This document shows, in pieces, positions 1 to 6,054 of a DNA stretch of 10,843 bases. The notes beneath the pieces are model-generated. The model was not told where the DNA came from, made no database searches, and saw only the letters and a program-made list of their open reading frames with translations. Position numbers and translations under genes: made by a program. Source of the stretch: Burkholderiales bacterium (lineage in GTDB: Bacteria > Pseudomonadota > Gammaproteobacteria > Burkholderiales > Usitatibacteraceae); contig JACMOJ010000268.1 in assembly GCA_014378085.1 (NCBI GenBank), positions 1 through 10,843 of the forward strand, in the 5' to 3' direction. Positions within the stretch are counted from its first letter, which is position 1. Each line of letters starts with the position of its first letter.

Positions 1-15
1 CTAGATTTGATCGCG

Positions 16-135
16 ATTGCGCTTTATATTGCGCCCTAAATCGCGCCCTACATTGCGCCCTTAGCCACGCCATAAGTTGCGCCCTAAGTTGCGCCCTAAA
101 TTACTCTCTAAGTTGCGGCCTAAGTTGCGTCTAAG
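16..135. repeat. 12-bp tandem repeat array, about 10 copies
   Basis: About ten consecutive copies of a 12-bp unit close to RTTGCGCCCTAA can be read, with starts every 12 bases at 16, 28, 40, 52, 64, 76, 88, 100, 112 and 124. Copies at 28, 76 and 88 are the cleanest. Those at 64 and 100 are degenerate and the last is one base off. The array lies just past the stop codon of the glycine-rich lipoprotein gene. Because the unit is a multiple of three it could be translated, but in-frame stops (TAA on one strand, TAG on the other) interrupt most frames, so it looks non-coding. It may extend left of the window. No function is assigned. Confidence 0.85.
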
Positions 136-164
136 AACGGTCAGCCAATCAGCGATCCCAACAC

Positions 165-1109
165 TTAAATTCGACTGAACGCCACAAATCCGTGGCCCCC
201 TGGCGCGCCGCCTTCACACGTATTGCCAGTGCCGGCACCCCCGCCACCGCCGCTGCCAAGCTTGCCTCGCTGAGGGTCAACGCTTTTGTTGCCTACCGTC
301 TCGCCGCCACCACCACCACCGGCCGCCGCCGTTGTCGCACCGCCGCCACCGCCCGCTCCCAATAGGCGGTCATCACGAGGTACTGGCCCACTCTCGCCGC
401 CTCGCTTTGTCCCTTTGCTATCACCAGCTTCAGCAGCAACACCGGCTTTCGTTGGTGTTGGCGCAATCGTTGCGTCGCCACCGCTCGCGCCGCCGACTGT
501 CGTTCCGCCATGGCCATCCATCACACCCGCATTTTTCTCATTTCGGGAACGGGACGGCCGCACATATTTTTCTGCGCCCGGTGTACCCATGACAAATGCC
601 CCCGAGTCGGCACGTACGATGTTTGATGGGCTCCCCAGCCAGCCAGGCCCGCCGCCAATATCCACCGTTGGCATGCACGGGTTCCCGCCGGGTCCGCCCG
701 CGCCAATGGTCAGCACATAGATTCCCTCCCGCAGCTCGACCGTCGAGCGCATCTCAGCAGCACCCGCGCCGCCGCCGCCGCCACCACCGCTGCCAAGCGT
801 GCCTGGAATCATCTGGATGGTTTGGAAACTACCGCCAGCGCCGCCCCCGCCGCCACCAGCAAGCGTAATTGAATAGCGCCCCGGGAGGAGTCGGTCGCCT
901 GCGTTGGCGCGCGACACTGTCAGCGCACAGCGTTGATTGACCACGTTGGGGCGAGGATTTTGAATCGTGAATAACGCCTGCTGTTGGCTATAGTTGGCCG
1001 CGTAGCAATTCGGTAACGCGGTGTAATCCAACAACGGCGGCGGTTCAGTGGTCGCACAACCGGCAGCAAGTGTCGCCAATACAGCGAAAGAAAGTGCACT
1101 GATCTTCAT
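165..1109 (-). CDS. Glycine-rich secreted lipoprotein
   Basis: A 314-aa protein with a lipoprotein signal peptide: Lys2, a hydrophobic core at residues 4-16, and a lipobox LAAGC with the lipidated Cys18. The mature part starts with a Pro-rich linker (residues 22-26). It continues with a region holding Cys35 and Cys61 and then Gly-rich blocks at about 84-93, 107-116, 136-142, 252-269 and 285-305, separated by short strands such as GRYSIT and GIYVLTIGAG. The alternation of beta strands with polyglycine and the Gly-rich C-terminus ending GHGFVAFSRI resemble the glycine-rich domains of phage tail fibre and bacterial surface proteins. That assignment is from pattern, not from a search. Four cysteines remain after processing (35, 61, 145, 298) besides Cys18. 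An AGGA ribosome binding site lies about 8 bases before the ATG. It probably sits on the outer membrane; the function is unknown. Confidence 0.75.
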   Translation of the reverse strand: MKISALSFAVLATLAAGCATTEPPPLLDYTALPNCYAANYSQQQALFTIQNPRPNVVNQRCALTVSRANAGDRLLPGRYSITLAGGGGGGAGGSFQTIQMIPGTLGSGGGGGGGAGAAEMRSTVELREGIYVLTIGAGGPGGNPCMPTVDIGGGPGWLGSPSNIVRADSGAFVMGTPGAEKYVRPSRSRNEKNAGVMDGHGGTTVGGASGGDATIAPTPTKAGVAAEAGDSKGTKRGGESGPVPRDDRLLGAGGGGGATTAAAGGGGGGETVGNKSVDPQRGKLGSGGGGGAGTGNTCEGGAPGGHGFVAFSRI

Positions 1110-1447
1110 AATTCGGGTCCTTTCAAAGGGTTGGTTGTCATGCTGGCGCGGCAGATGCCGCGCTCATTGGCGCTGCCAAACGAAGGTGTGGGATGAACAA
1201 GTTGCAAGTGCCAGCCACGTTATCCAAGATTTCGGCGGCGAGGTCTGTGCGGTAAAGAACATTTTTAGGCGCGCAGGGGCGTTCCTGACAGAAGAACGCG
1301 CACGGCGCAGGCCTCGTGCTGCGGTTTTAGCCAGGTGATCGGGGAGATCGCCCAAGTATTCCCGCCGGATGCGGCTGCCCTCAACCACGCCACACACGAC
1401 TGTAGCCAGTGCAGGGTCGGTATGTTCGGCGCGGGTTTCGGCTTAGT
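1110..1447 (-). other. Intergenic region between fic and the lipoprotein gene
   Basis: This stretch has no confident gene. On the minus strand one frame stays open from 1442 to 1164, with a possible GTG start at 1397 (78 codons including the stop), just after fic. Its composition (Arg-rich, for example EGSRIRREYLGDLPDHLAKT) could be coding, but other frames of the same stretch also stay open for long runs, a common artefact at high GC. An alternative minus frame without a start codon reads plausibly as well (…NVLYRTDLAAEILDNVAGT…). It may be a decayed gene or a conserved non-coding segment. No terminator with a T-tract was seen after fic. Confidence 0.3.
1146..1163 (-). other. Perfect GC-rich hairpin upstream of the lipoprotein gene
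   Basis: The sequence gcgcggcagatgccgcgc is a perfect inverted repeat, 7-8 bp of stem with a 2-4 base loop. It lies 36 bases before the lipoprotein start codon, so it would be in the 5' leader. No T-tract follows on either strand, so it is not a classical intrinsic terminator. A role in message stability or translation is only a guess. Confidence 0.4.
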
Positions 1448-2596
1448 TCATTCGGCCTTGGCGTATCGCGCAAAGTCGTTGCTGTCTTGCGTGAGGAGGC
1501 GCATGAGCTTGGGGTGAACAAACAGCTTGTCATTGCCGATACTCGTCTCTTCTAATACGCCAATTTCCACCAGTCGCTTGAGGTAGCGTGATGCGGCCTG
1601 ACGACCTGCGATGCCTGCGGCAGTGATATTGGCAATGCGGCAATACGGTTGTTCGAAAATCAATTCCACTAGCTCGCGGCTGTAGATTTTTTCGGCTTCT
1701 GTTTTTACGTACTCGGCAGTGTGCTTTAGCAGTTCGCGGATGGCCGCGATTTTTGCCGTTGTCCACTTGGCCGTGTCTTCAACACCCTTGAGCACATACA
1801 TGACCCAAGGTTCCCAAGCTTGCTCACGCGTGACGCCCAGCAGCAAGCCGTAGTAGTCGGACTTATTGGCGATGATGTAGCGGCTCAGATAGAGGATCGG
1901 CAGCGACAACAGCTGTTGTTCAATCAGGAACAGGCTGTTAATCACACGTCCCGTGCGGCCATTGCCGTCGGCAAACGGATGGATCGCTTCAAATTGGTAA
2001 TGCGTCACCGCCATCCGAATCAACGGATCGATATCGACGTCGTTGTGCAAGAACCGCTCCAAATTGGCGAGCAGATTTCGCAATACATCCTCCCCGACCG
2101 GTGGCGTGTAAATGACTTCACCGGTACGGTCATTGGCCAGCGTCGTGCCAGGCACACGCCGCACCTGCATCTCTGCGCCCTTGAGATGCGTGCAAATCAT
2201 TTCGGCGGTGCGGGTGTTCAGAGGACGCTTTGCCAATTCGGCATAACCGACGAATAGGGCTTGGCTGTGGCGCAGCGCCTCTTTGGTGTTGGCATCGGCG
2301 CGGTCACCGAAATCGCGAAATTGAAACAGCCGGTCGGTGGTGGTCACGATATTCTCGATTTCCGAACTGGCTTGGGCCTCCAGTAAGGGCAACGTATTGA
2401 TCAGCATTGCCGGATTCGGGATGAGATCGGCAGCCTGCTTTAGCGCCGCCAAGGCGGCGCGCGAAAGAATGCACTGCTTGAGAATCATCTTCGATTCAAG
2501 ATCAGCAGCGGGCGGCAATGGCGGTAGATCGTTATACGGCCGATCTGGGCACCATCCGGCGGTGGATATGATTGAATTTTGGTCTTTTTGCGACAT
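1448..2596 (-). CDS. Class II Fic family protein (AMPylator-type) with C-terminal winged helix
   Basis: A 382-aa Fic protein. The Fic family usually transfers AMP from ATP to hydroxyl side chains of target proteins. The catalytic motif [12 protein letters not shown] is intact at residues 206-217 (catalytic His206, Asp210, Asn212, Arg214, Arg217), and the beta-hairpin flap TGEVIYTPP is at 158-166. An N-terminal inhibitory helix motif SSEIEN (77-82; Ser77, Glu81, Asn82) matches [S/T]xxxE[G/N], which makes it a self-inhibited class II Fic. The C-terminus (about 305-360) contains a helix-turn-helix-like stretch, [19 protein letters not shown], typical of Fic proteins with a winged-helix DNA-binding tail that may allow autoregulation. 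Length is normal for the family. There is no clear Shine-Dalgarno before the ATG; a predicted promoter places the transcript start almost at the ATG. No adjacent antitoxin gene is seen, as expected for class II. The target is unknown. Confidence 0.93.
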   Translation of the reverse strand: MSQKDQNSIISTAGWCPDRPYNDLPPLPPAADLESKMILKQCILSRAALAALKQAADLIPNPAMLINTLPLLEAQASSEIENIVTTTDRLFQFRDFGDRADANTKEALRHSQALFVGYAELAKRPLNTRTAEMICTHLKGAEMQVRRVPGTTLANDRTGEVIYTPPVGEDVLRNLLANLERFLHNDVDIDPLIRMAVTHYQFEAIHPFADGNGRTGRVINSLFLIEQQLLSLPILYLSRYIIANKSDYYGLLLGVTREQAWEPWVMYVLKGVEDTAKWTTAKIAAIRELLKHTAEYVKTEAEKIYSRELVELIFEQPYCRIANITAAGIAGRQAASRYLKRLVEIGVLEETSIGNDKLFVHPKLMRLLTQDSNDFARYAKAE

Positions 2597-2695
2597 ATTT
2601 TCAGTCTATGTTGCTGACGACGACACGTCAACCATTAATGTTGCATTTTTCCACTTTTTGCGACATACCCCCAAAGAACGTTGCTGACGACGACA
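2584..2695. repeat. Two-copy direct repeat, 70-bp period, over fic start and promoter
   Basis: Two 42-base blocks (2584-2625 and 2654-2695) are 70 bases apart. Each starts with ctttttgcgacata (14 bases identical) and ends with gttgctgacgacgaca (16 bases identical); the 12 bases between differ. On the minus strand each block reads TGTCGTCGTCAGCAAC, 12 variable bases, then TATGTCGCAAAAAG. In the downstream block the ATG is the fic start. In the upstream block (ATG at 2666) it opens a 12-codon reading frame, MSQKVEKCNING, whose first four residues equal those of Fic and whose stop overlaps the fic -35 box. The 16-mer fills the -35/-10 spacer, so it is a candidate operator. Confidence 0.75.
2603..2631 (-). 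promoter_or_regulatory. Probable sigma-70 promoter of fic, near-leaderless
   Basis: Read on the minus strand, TTGACG (2631-2626) is followed after exactly 17 bases by TAGACT (2608-2603). The -35 matches 5 of 6 consensus positions and the -10 matches 4 of 6. A start 6-7 bases after the -10 falls at about 2597-2596, on the A of the fic ATG, so the message would be leaderless or nearly so. That agrees with the lack of a ribosome binding site. The 17-base spacer is itself one copy of a repeated 16-mer (see the repeat entry). Confidence 0.5.
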
Positions 2696-2779
2696 TACCC
2701 ATCACACGCGAGCGGAACTCAAAGACCCAGAGCCAAAGATTTGGCGGGGCACTCAAAGCGGCGGTGGCCCATTGACGAA

Positions 2780-2851
2780 CATGTATAGAAAATCGCGCTT
2801 TCTTTACACTTCCCCAGCGATGTGCAAAGAAAACGGCATTTTCTATGCACG
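2780..2851. repeat. 29-bp imperfect inverted repeat with 14-bp spacer
   Basis: The left arm 2780-2808 and right arm 2823-2851 are inverted copies matching at 23 of 29 positions. They share the uninterrupted core ATAGAAAAT and the run TTTCTTT. Several differences are G-T compatible when folded. The 14-base spacer is cttccccagcgatg. It could be a hairpin, a dyad operator, or a short remnant of an insertion element; no flanking target duplication was recognised. Confidence 0.7.
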
Positions 2852-3050
2852 TCCGAGTTAAGCAAGGGACGCAACGGCCGCCGACAAATTGATAACACTC
2901 TAGTATCGGCGGGTATTTCCGGACTAAAACGCGTGAAGAACCCCGTCTTTAAGAGAGTTTCTCAATTAGCTTTAATCGAAACGCTATCTTTGGCGGGCGT
3001 TTTCAAGCATAACAGTCTGAAGACGCTCGTGGATGCTAGGGTTTTCGGAA

Positions 3051-3073
3051 AATAATCGTGGTCCCCGATTATT
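3051..3073. other. Hairpin, 8-bp stem
   Basis: aataatcg (3051-3058) pairs perfectly with cgattatt (3066-3073) around a 7-base loop. It is not followed by a T-tract on either strand. It lies 40 bases left of the terminal attC. A terminator role is possible but not supported by a U-run. Confidence 0.4.
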
Positions 3074-3112
3074 CCCACCCATAGCCGTCCTTCAAATTTC
3101 CCGAAAGCGGCT

Positions 3113-3180
3113 GTTTAACGTCTGAGTTGGGAGGCTTGACCCGGCTTGCCGGGGCAAGCCTCTCGATTCAAGGGTTAGGC
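3113..3180 (-). repeat. attC site of the GNAT cassette (last in array)
   Basis: 68 bases bounded by gtttaac (3113-3119) and gttaggc (3174-3180), the inverse core boxes RYYYAAC/GTTRRRY. Between them, gaggcttg and caagcctc form the inner stem, with ccggcttgccgg at the tip. It follows the stop codon of the acetyltransferase gene by 34 bases. Its interior differs from the common attC family of this array, so this cassette may come from another pool. Confidence 0.85.
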
Positions 3181-3214
3181 ATCTGTTGATACATCGAGTT
3201 GGCGCGCCGTATTC

Positions 3215-3676
3215 TCAGGACGACATTCGGAAGCTTAACGTCCGCGTTCGGGTAGCAATGCGCTCATACAACGAAATTGCCTTTTCATTCGACTGAGCTG
3301 TTTGCCAATAGACCCGCTTTGCTCCGACAGCGGTTGCTGCTGTGGACACGGCATCAATCAGCGATCTGGCGATCCCTTGACCACGAAAGCTAGGGGAAGT
3401 GTAGAGGTCTTGCAAGTAACAGATTGAATCTGCGTGGAATGTGCTTCGATGAAAGATGTAGTGAACAAAGCCGACGGACTCACCTTCAATTTCTGCAATC
3501 AGCCCGAATACTGGCTCCTCGTTTGACAACAAGCGTGACCAGTTCAAGTCAGTGCACTCTGCTGGCGGTGCAGCAATGCCTTCCGCAACACACGCGGCAA
3601 TGTAGCCATTCCAAAGAGTGAGCCACGAAGCATGGTCGGCTTCCTTCAGAGGACGCACTGTAGGGCTGGTGGTCAC
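3215..3676 (-). CDS. GNAT family N-acetyltransferase (cassette gene)
   Basis: A 153-aa single-domain GNAT protein, which would transfer an acetyl group from acetyl-CoA to an amine. Motif A with the acetyl-CoA pyrophosphate-binding loop is CYLQDLYTSPSFRGQGIA (residues 86-103; R98-G-Q-G-I-A103), followed by helix SLIDAVSTAA. Motif B has YWQTAQSNEKAISLYERI (123-140), where the Asn and Tyr are typical. The predicted start is GTG, only about 10 bases from the end of the upstream attC, with no strong ribosome binding site, as often seen in cassettes. Acetyltransferases are frequent integron cargo, including antibiotic-modifying ones. This one does not resemble any resistance enzyme I can name, so the substrate is unknown. 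Confidence 0.88.
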   Translation of the reverse strand: MTTSPTVRPLKEADHASWLTLWNGYIAACVAEGIAAPPAECTDLNWSRLLSNEEPVFGLIAEIEGESVGFVHYIFHRSTFHADSICYLQDLYTSPSFRGQGIARSLIDAVSTAATAVGAKRVYWQTAQSNEKAISLYERIATRTRTLSFRMSS

Positions 3677-3686
3677 GGCTTCGGAT

Positions 3687-3768
3687 GCCTAACGCCTGAG
3701 GTAAAGGGCCGCGCGCTTTTGCGCCGTCCCAGCGACCGAAGGGAGCGATCTTGACCGCAATGTTAGAC
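3687..3768 (-). repeat. attC site of the first GFA cassette
   Basis: 82 bases bounded by gcctaac (3687-3693) and gttagac (3762-3768). The interior carries the array-typical segment cagcgaccgaagggagcg and a GC-rich imperfect stem around ccgcgcgcttttgcgcc. Together with the sites at 4302, 5581 and 5974 it forms one closely related attC family. Confidence 0.9.
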
Positions 3769-3775
3769 AACACCT

Positions 3776-4255
3776 TCACAGTGGCACCCAGTTCACCGTG
3801 TCATAATCAGGATGCTGATTCGAGGTTTCTCTTGTCTGTTGCGAGCCTTCCGGATCGTCTTCCTCCGTGGTGCCAAAATTCTCCAGCGAGCCCAACTGCG
3901 CCAATTGAGGGACCTTGCCTTCGATGCCGAGTTCGAATGCCAACTCGATGTCATTGGGCTGGTCGAACGCGCCAATTGAGATGGAGATTCGCACACTTCC
4001 CTCGCCGTGATAGAACAGTGGCGTACCGCAGCTTGAACAAAAGCCCCGCGCCGCGCCCTTGGAGCTGTAGAAGCGCGATGGCTCGCCTCGTGTCCACGTG
4101 AGGTCCGTCAAAAGAACACCCACGCGTGCACCGAAGAAGTTGCCGCTCGCCTTCTGGCACATGCGACAGTGGCAGATGTGTGGATTGTCGCTAAGCGCCT
4201 TTGTCTGAAATCGAATGCGGCCGCATTGGCAACCGCCTGAACGTTCTTTTACCAT
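3776..4255 (-). CDS. GFA/CENP-V family zinc protein (cassette gene 1)
   Basis: A 159-aa GFA-fold protein, the family of glutathione-dependent formaldehyde-activating enzyme (Gfa). The zinc-binding pattern is complete: CQC at residues 9-11, CHC at 28-30 with Cys33, and CSSC at 73-76. Typical GFA phrases are present: GGCQCGRIRF at the start, SGNFFGARV, and GFCSSCGTPLFY. Most relatives have no proven substrate, so formaldehyde chemistry should not be assumed. The start is ATG. The stop lies 8 bases before the attC at 3768. The C-terminal 30 residues are acidic and polar and extend beyond the core fold. Confidence 0.9.
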   Translation of the reverse strand: MVKERSGGCQCGRIRFQTKALSDNPHICHCRMCQKASGNFFGARVGVLLTDLTWTRGEPSRFYSSKGAARGFCSSCGTPLFYHGEGSVRISISIGAFDQPNDIELAFELGIEGKVPQLAQLGSLENFGTTEEDDPEGSQQTRETSNQHPDYDTVNWVPL

Positions 4256-4301
4256 TCGTATTTCTGCGCTTTCTGTTGAGATGAGCGACCCGCTTCGTGG
4301 T

Positions 4302-4389
4302 GTCTAACGTTCAAGCTAACCAGCGCTGCGCGGCTTTATCGCGCAGCGTCCAGCGACCGAAGGGAGCGAACTTGACCGAAATGTTAGGC
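4302..4389 (-). repeat. attC site of the second GFA cassette
   Basis: 88 bases bounded by gtctaac (4302-4308) and gttaggc (4383-4389). The central stem gcgctgcgcg/cgcgcagcg is strong, and the shared segment gtccagcgaccgaagggagcg is present. The stop codon of the GFA gene (TAA at 4386-4384) lies inside the right-hand core box. Confidence 0.92.
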
Positions 4390-4815
4390 CGCACTTGGTG
4401 GATGCTGAATTTGCTGAGGCTGTTTGTCGAACCGCTGCAGCTGAGAGTTGATGCAGGCCCACGCGGGGGCGCTTGAAGCCCAGATGTTTGCAGTTGGATT
4501 GATTGCAGATGGGTTATCAAGGGTTCCAACTCGTATAACTGTAAACCCCGATCGTCCGGTGTTGTCTGCAAAGAGGTGACTTCCACACTTTGGGCAAAAC
4601 CTTCGGCGGACGTGATTTCCGCTGTCTGCCTTGCTGATGTATTCGCTTGGATTTCCATCTATTTTGATTGATGATGACGGAAATATCACATTTACTGTTC
4701 CGTTGCCCGATATGTGCTGGCAATCACGACACCAGCAGATTCTTGCGACGACCGCATCACCGGTTAATCGATATCGGATTTCGCCGCAGAGGCAGCCGCC
4801 AGTGAGTTCTCGCAT
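4384..4815 (-). CDS. GFA/CENP-V family zinc protein (cassette gene 2)
   Basis: A 143-aa GFA-fold protein, starting at MRELTGGCLCG. Cysteine ligands are Cys8/Cys10, Cys27/Cys29/Cys32 and Cys74/Cys77 (CPKC). A longer in-frame start at 4893 exists but falls inside the neighbouring attC, so the ATG at 4815 is chosen. It differs strongly from the neighbouring GFA protein outside the zinc motifs, so the two are not a recent duplication. The phrase ASSAPAW followed by a short polar tail is typical of small GFA proteins. Its TAA stop is within the attC core box, so the reading frame ends with the cassette. Confidence 0.9.
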   Translation of the reverse strand: MRELTGGCLCGEIRYRLTGDAVVARICWCRDCQHISGNGTVNVIFPSSSIKIDGNPSEYISKADSGNHVRRRFCPKCGSHLFADNTGRSGFTVIRVGTLDNPSAINPTANIWASSAPAWACINSQLQRFDKQPQQIQHPPSAA

Positions 4816-4874
4816 CGTCAGTATCTCGGTGTTCTGGTGAGGGATGGGGCAGGGCGAGGTGGGTATTTTGTGCG

Positions 4875-4953
4875 CCCTAACGTTGCCGTTCACCCGGCCG
4901 AGGAGCGGCGCGCAGCGCCGCTTCCGAGGGTCGGGTGCAACGGTTTGTTAGCC
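4875..4953 (-). repeat. attC site of the 206-aa cassette
   Basis: 79 bases bounded by ccctaac (4875-4881) and gttagcc (4947-4953). The long stem is obvious: cgttgccgttcacccgg pairs with the region gtcgggtgcaacgg, and gcggcgcgcagcgccgc forms the tip. It lacks the cagcgaccgaagggagcg segment of its neighbours, so it belongs to a different attC lineage. The left core box ends in C where the consensus expects a purine. Confidence 0.88.
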
Positions 4954-4954
4954 A

Positions 4955-5575
4955 TCATATTTTCATTGCCGCGATCATTTCCTTCGTTGATTCCGACGCC
5001 GCCAATACTTGGCCACAGGAGAGCATCTCATGAATCAAAGCTGGGCGGTTTCCGATTGAGTATTGCGTCATCGCTTGGATTGACCGTTCATTTGGCTTGT
5101 TACGGACGCTGTCGAAGTGGGCGCCGCCAAGCTTACTTGCGACGAATTGGACTATCTCGTCCCGCGCAATCTGCACCCCGGATATGACGCAAGCGGGCTG
5201 ATTGAGGTATCGCTTGAGTGGGGCAACTTCGTCTTTGATGGATATCGGCGCTGGGCCGTCCTGAATCTTGTTGAACTCCATCGCCGCGAAGATCTTCATT
5301 CCAACATTCTGCGCGGGACTCGATGTGGCGAAGTTGACTTCCCGAAGTCTGTTGACATCAGCCACATAGAGGAACGAACTCGGAACGAGGAAGTCTTTTT
5401 TGCCGACCACAGTTACCCATACCTTGATTAGGTCATGGTAAGTGAAGAGTCGGCGCAATACAGTGCTACTGCGCCTGATCTCATCGTCTCGGATTTCACC
5501 GCTAGGCCAAGCCGTCACGACATAGTCCAGGTCCTCTCGAACGACGGCCAGTAACTCTGGCGATGCTGGGTCCAT
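4955..5575 (-). CDS. Hypothetical cassette protein, 206 aa
   Basis: I do not recognise a named family. The start is taken at ATG 5575 (MDPASPELLAV); the longer frame to 5632 would start inside the upstream attC. There is no signal peptide or membrane segment, so it is probably cytosolic. The N-terminal 80 residues look mainly helical and charged. The middle is beta-rich (RLFTYHDLIKVWVTVVG, FLVPSSFLYVADV). The C-terminal half has IQFVASKLGGAHFD-like spacing (QFVASKLGGAHFDS, about residues 142-155) followed by RNKPNERSIQAM. The conserved-looking GGAHFD could be a functional site. The stop codon sits 2 bases before the attC. Confidence 0.8.
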   Translation of the reverse strand: MDPASPELLAVVREDLDYVVTAWPSGEIRDDEIRRSSTVLRRLFTYHDLIKVWVTVVGKKDFLVPSSFLYVADVNRLREVNFATSSPAQNVGMKIFAAMEFNKIQDGPAPISIKDEVAPLKRYLNQPACVISGVQIARDEIVQFVASKLGGAHFDSVRNKPNERSIQAMTQYSIGNRPALIHEMLSCGQVLAASESTKEMIAAMKI

Positions 5576-5580
5576 ATGAT

Positions 5581-5661
5581 GGCTAACGCCCGAGGTAAAA
5601 GGCGCCGCGCTTTTGCGGCGTCCAGCGACCATAGGGAGCGATTTTGACTGACGTGTTATGC
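5581..5661 (-). repeat. attC site of the 104-aa cassette
   Basis: 81 bases bounded by ggctaac (5581-5587) and gttatgc (5655-5661), with cgccgcgcttttgcggcg as central stem and the array-typical gtccagcgaccatagggagcg. It is nearly identical to the site at 5974 over most of its length. The stop codon of the 104-aa gene (TAA, 5658-5656) is inside the right core box. Confidence 0.9.
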
Positions 5662-5970
5662 ATCATGACTCACGCACCATTCCAATATTAGTTTTTTCTG
5701 CGCTTCAGGGACAGCAAGCCATTTTGTTTTCCCTGAAAGCAAAAGAGCACAATCCTGCTCTTTCGCAGCATTCACGATTTGCTGAAACCAACGCAGCAAC
5801 GTGAAATCAAGTGAGGCCCGCGGGGGCGGACTACGCAGCACTCTGCGTTTGTCGTCCCAATATACATCCATTGCTTCACGATAAATGTACGGAAATGTCA
5901 TCGACTTCGGTTGCACGTACAAACAACCAGAGTTGTCCAATCCGACTTCGATAATTTGATCTGTCTTCAC
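5656..5970 (-). CDS. Hypothetical cassette protein, 104 aa
   Basis: A small soluble protein that starts with GTG three bases from the preceding attC and stops with a TAA inside its own attC. The pattern of a beta-strand start (EVGLDNSGCLYVQP), FPYIYREAMDVYWDD, then RSPPPRASLDFTLLRWFQQIV and a helical C-terminus recalls many small proteins of unknown function known only from integron cassettes. I cannot give a family name. The conserved-looking Arg, Tyr and Trp residues (YREAMDVYWD, RWFQ) suggest an alpha/beta fold. No signal peptide or transmembrane segment. Confidence 0.75.
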   Translation of the reverse strand: MKTDQIIEVGLDNSGCLYVQPKSMTFPYIYREAMDVYWDDKRRVLRSPPPRASLDFTLLRWFQQIVNAAKEQDCALLLSGKTKWLAVPEAQKKLILEWCVSHDA

Positions 5971-5973
5971 GAT

Positions 5974-6054
5974 GCATAACGTCCGAGGTAAAAGGCGCCG
6001 CGCCTTTGCGGCGTCCAGCGACCGAAGGGAGCGTTTTTGACTGACGAGTTAGAG
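5974..6054 (-). repeat. attC site of the 97-aa cassette
   Basis: 81 bases bounded by gcataac (5974-5980) and gttagag (6048-6054). The central stem cgccgcgcctttgcggcg and the shared segment gtccagcgaccgaagggagcg are present. The TAA stop of the 97-aa gene (6051-6049) lies in the core box. Confidence 0.9.

Larger units (their letters stand above)
2697..3112. other. Intergenic region between fic promoter and cassette array
   Basis: No gene can be supported here. A 77-codon plus-strand frame (2822-3055, GTG start) begins inside the inverted repeat and has no recognisable motif. The stretch from 2852 to 3050 is more AT-rich than its neighbours and shows no family resemblance. It holds the inverted repeat and hairpin listed separately, and marks the edge of the cassette array, since the last attC begins at 3113. 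Confidence 0.5.

Noticed and set aside
16..135. CRISPR array
   Set aside because: Units of 12 bp are contiguous with no spacers.
286..720. Plus-strand Pro-rich open frame of 144 codons
   Set aside because: It is the antisense of the polyglycine-coding lipoprotein gene; Gly codons on one strand read as Pro on the other. The minus frame has a signal peptide and ribosome binding site.
2822..3055. Plus-strand 77-codon frame ending at a hairpin
   Set aside because: Starts with GTG inside the inverted repeat, has no ribosome binding site and no recognisable motif; the hairpin lacks a T-tract.
4816..4893. 26-residue N-terminal extension of the second GFA protein
   Set aside because: It would start inside the neighbouring attC site, and the GFA family starts at the internal Met.
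5576..5632. 19-residue N-terminal extension of the 206-aa protein
   Set aside because: Falls within the upstream attC; the sequence is attC-derived.
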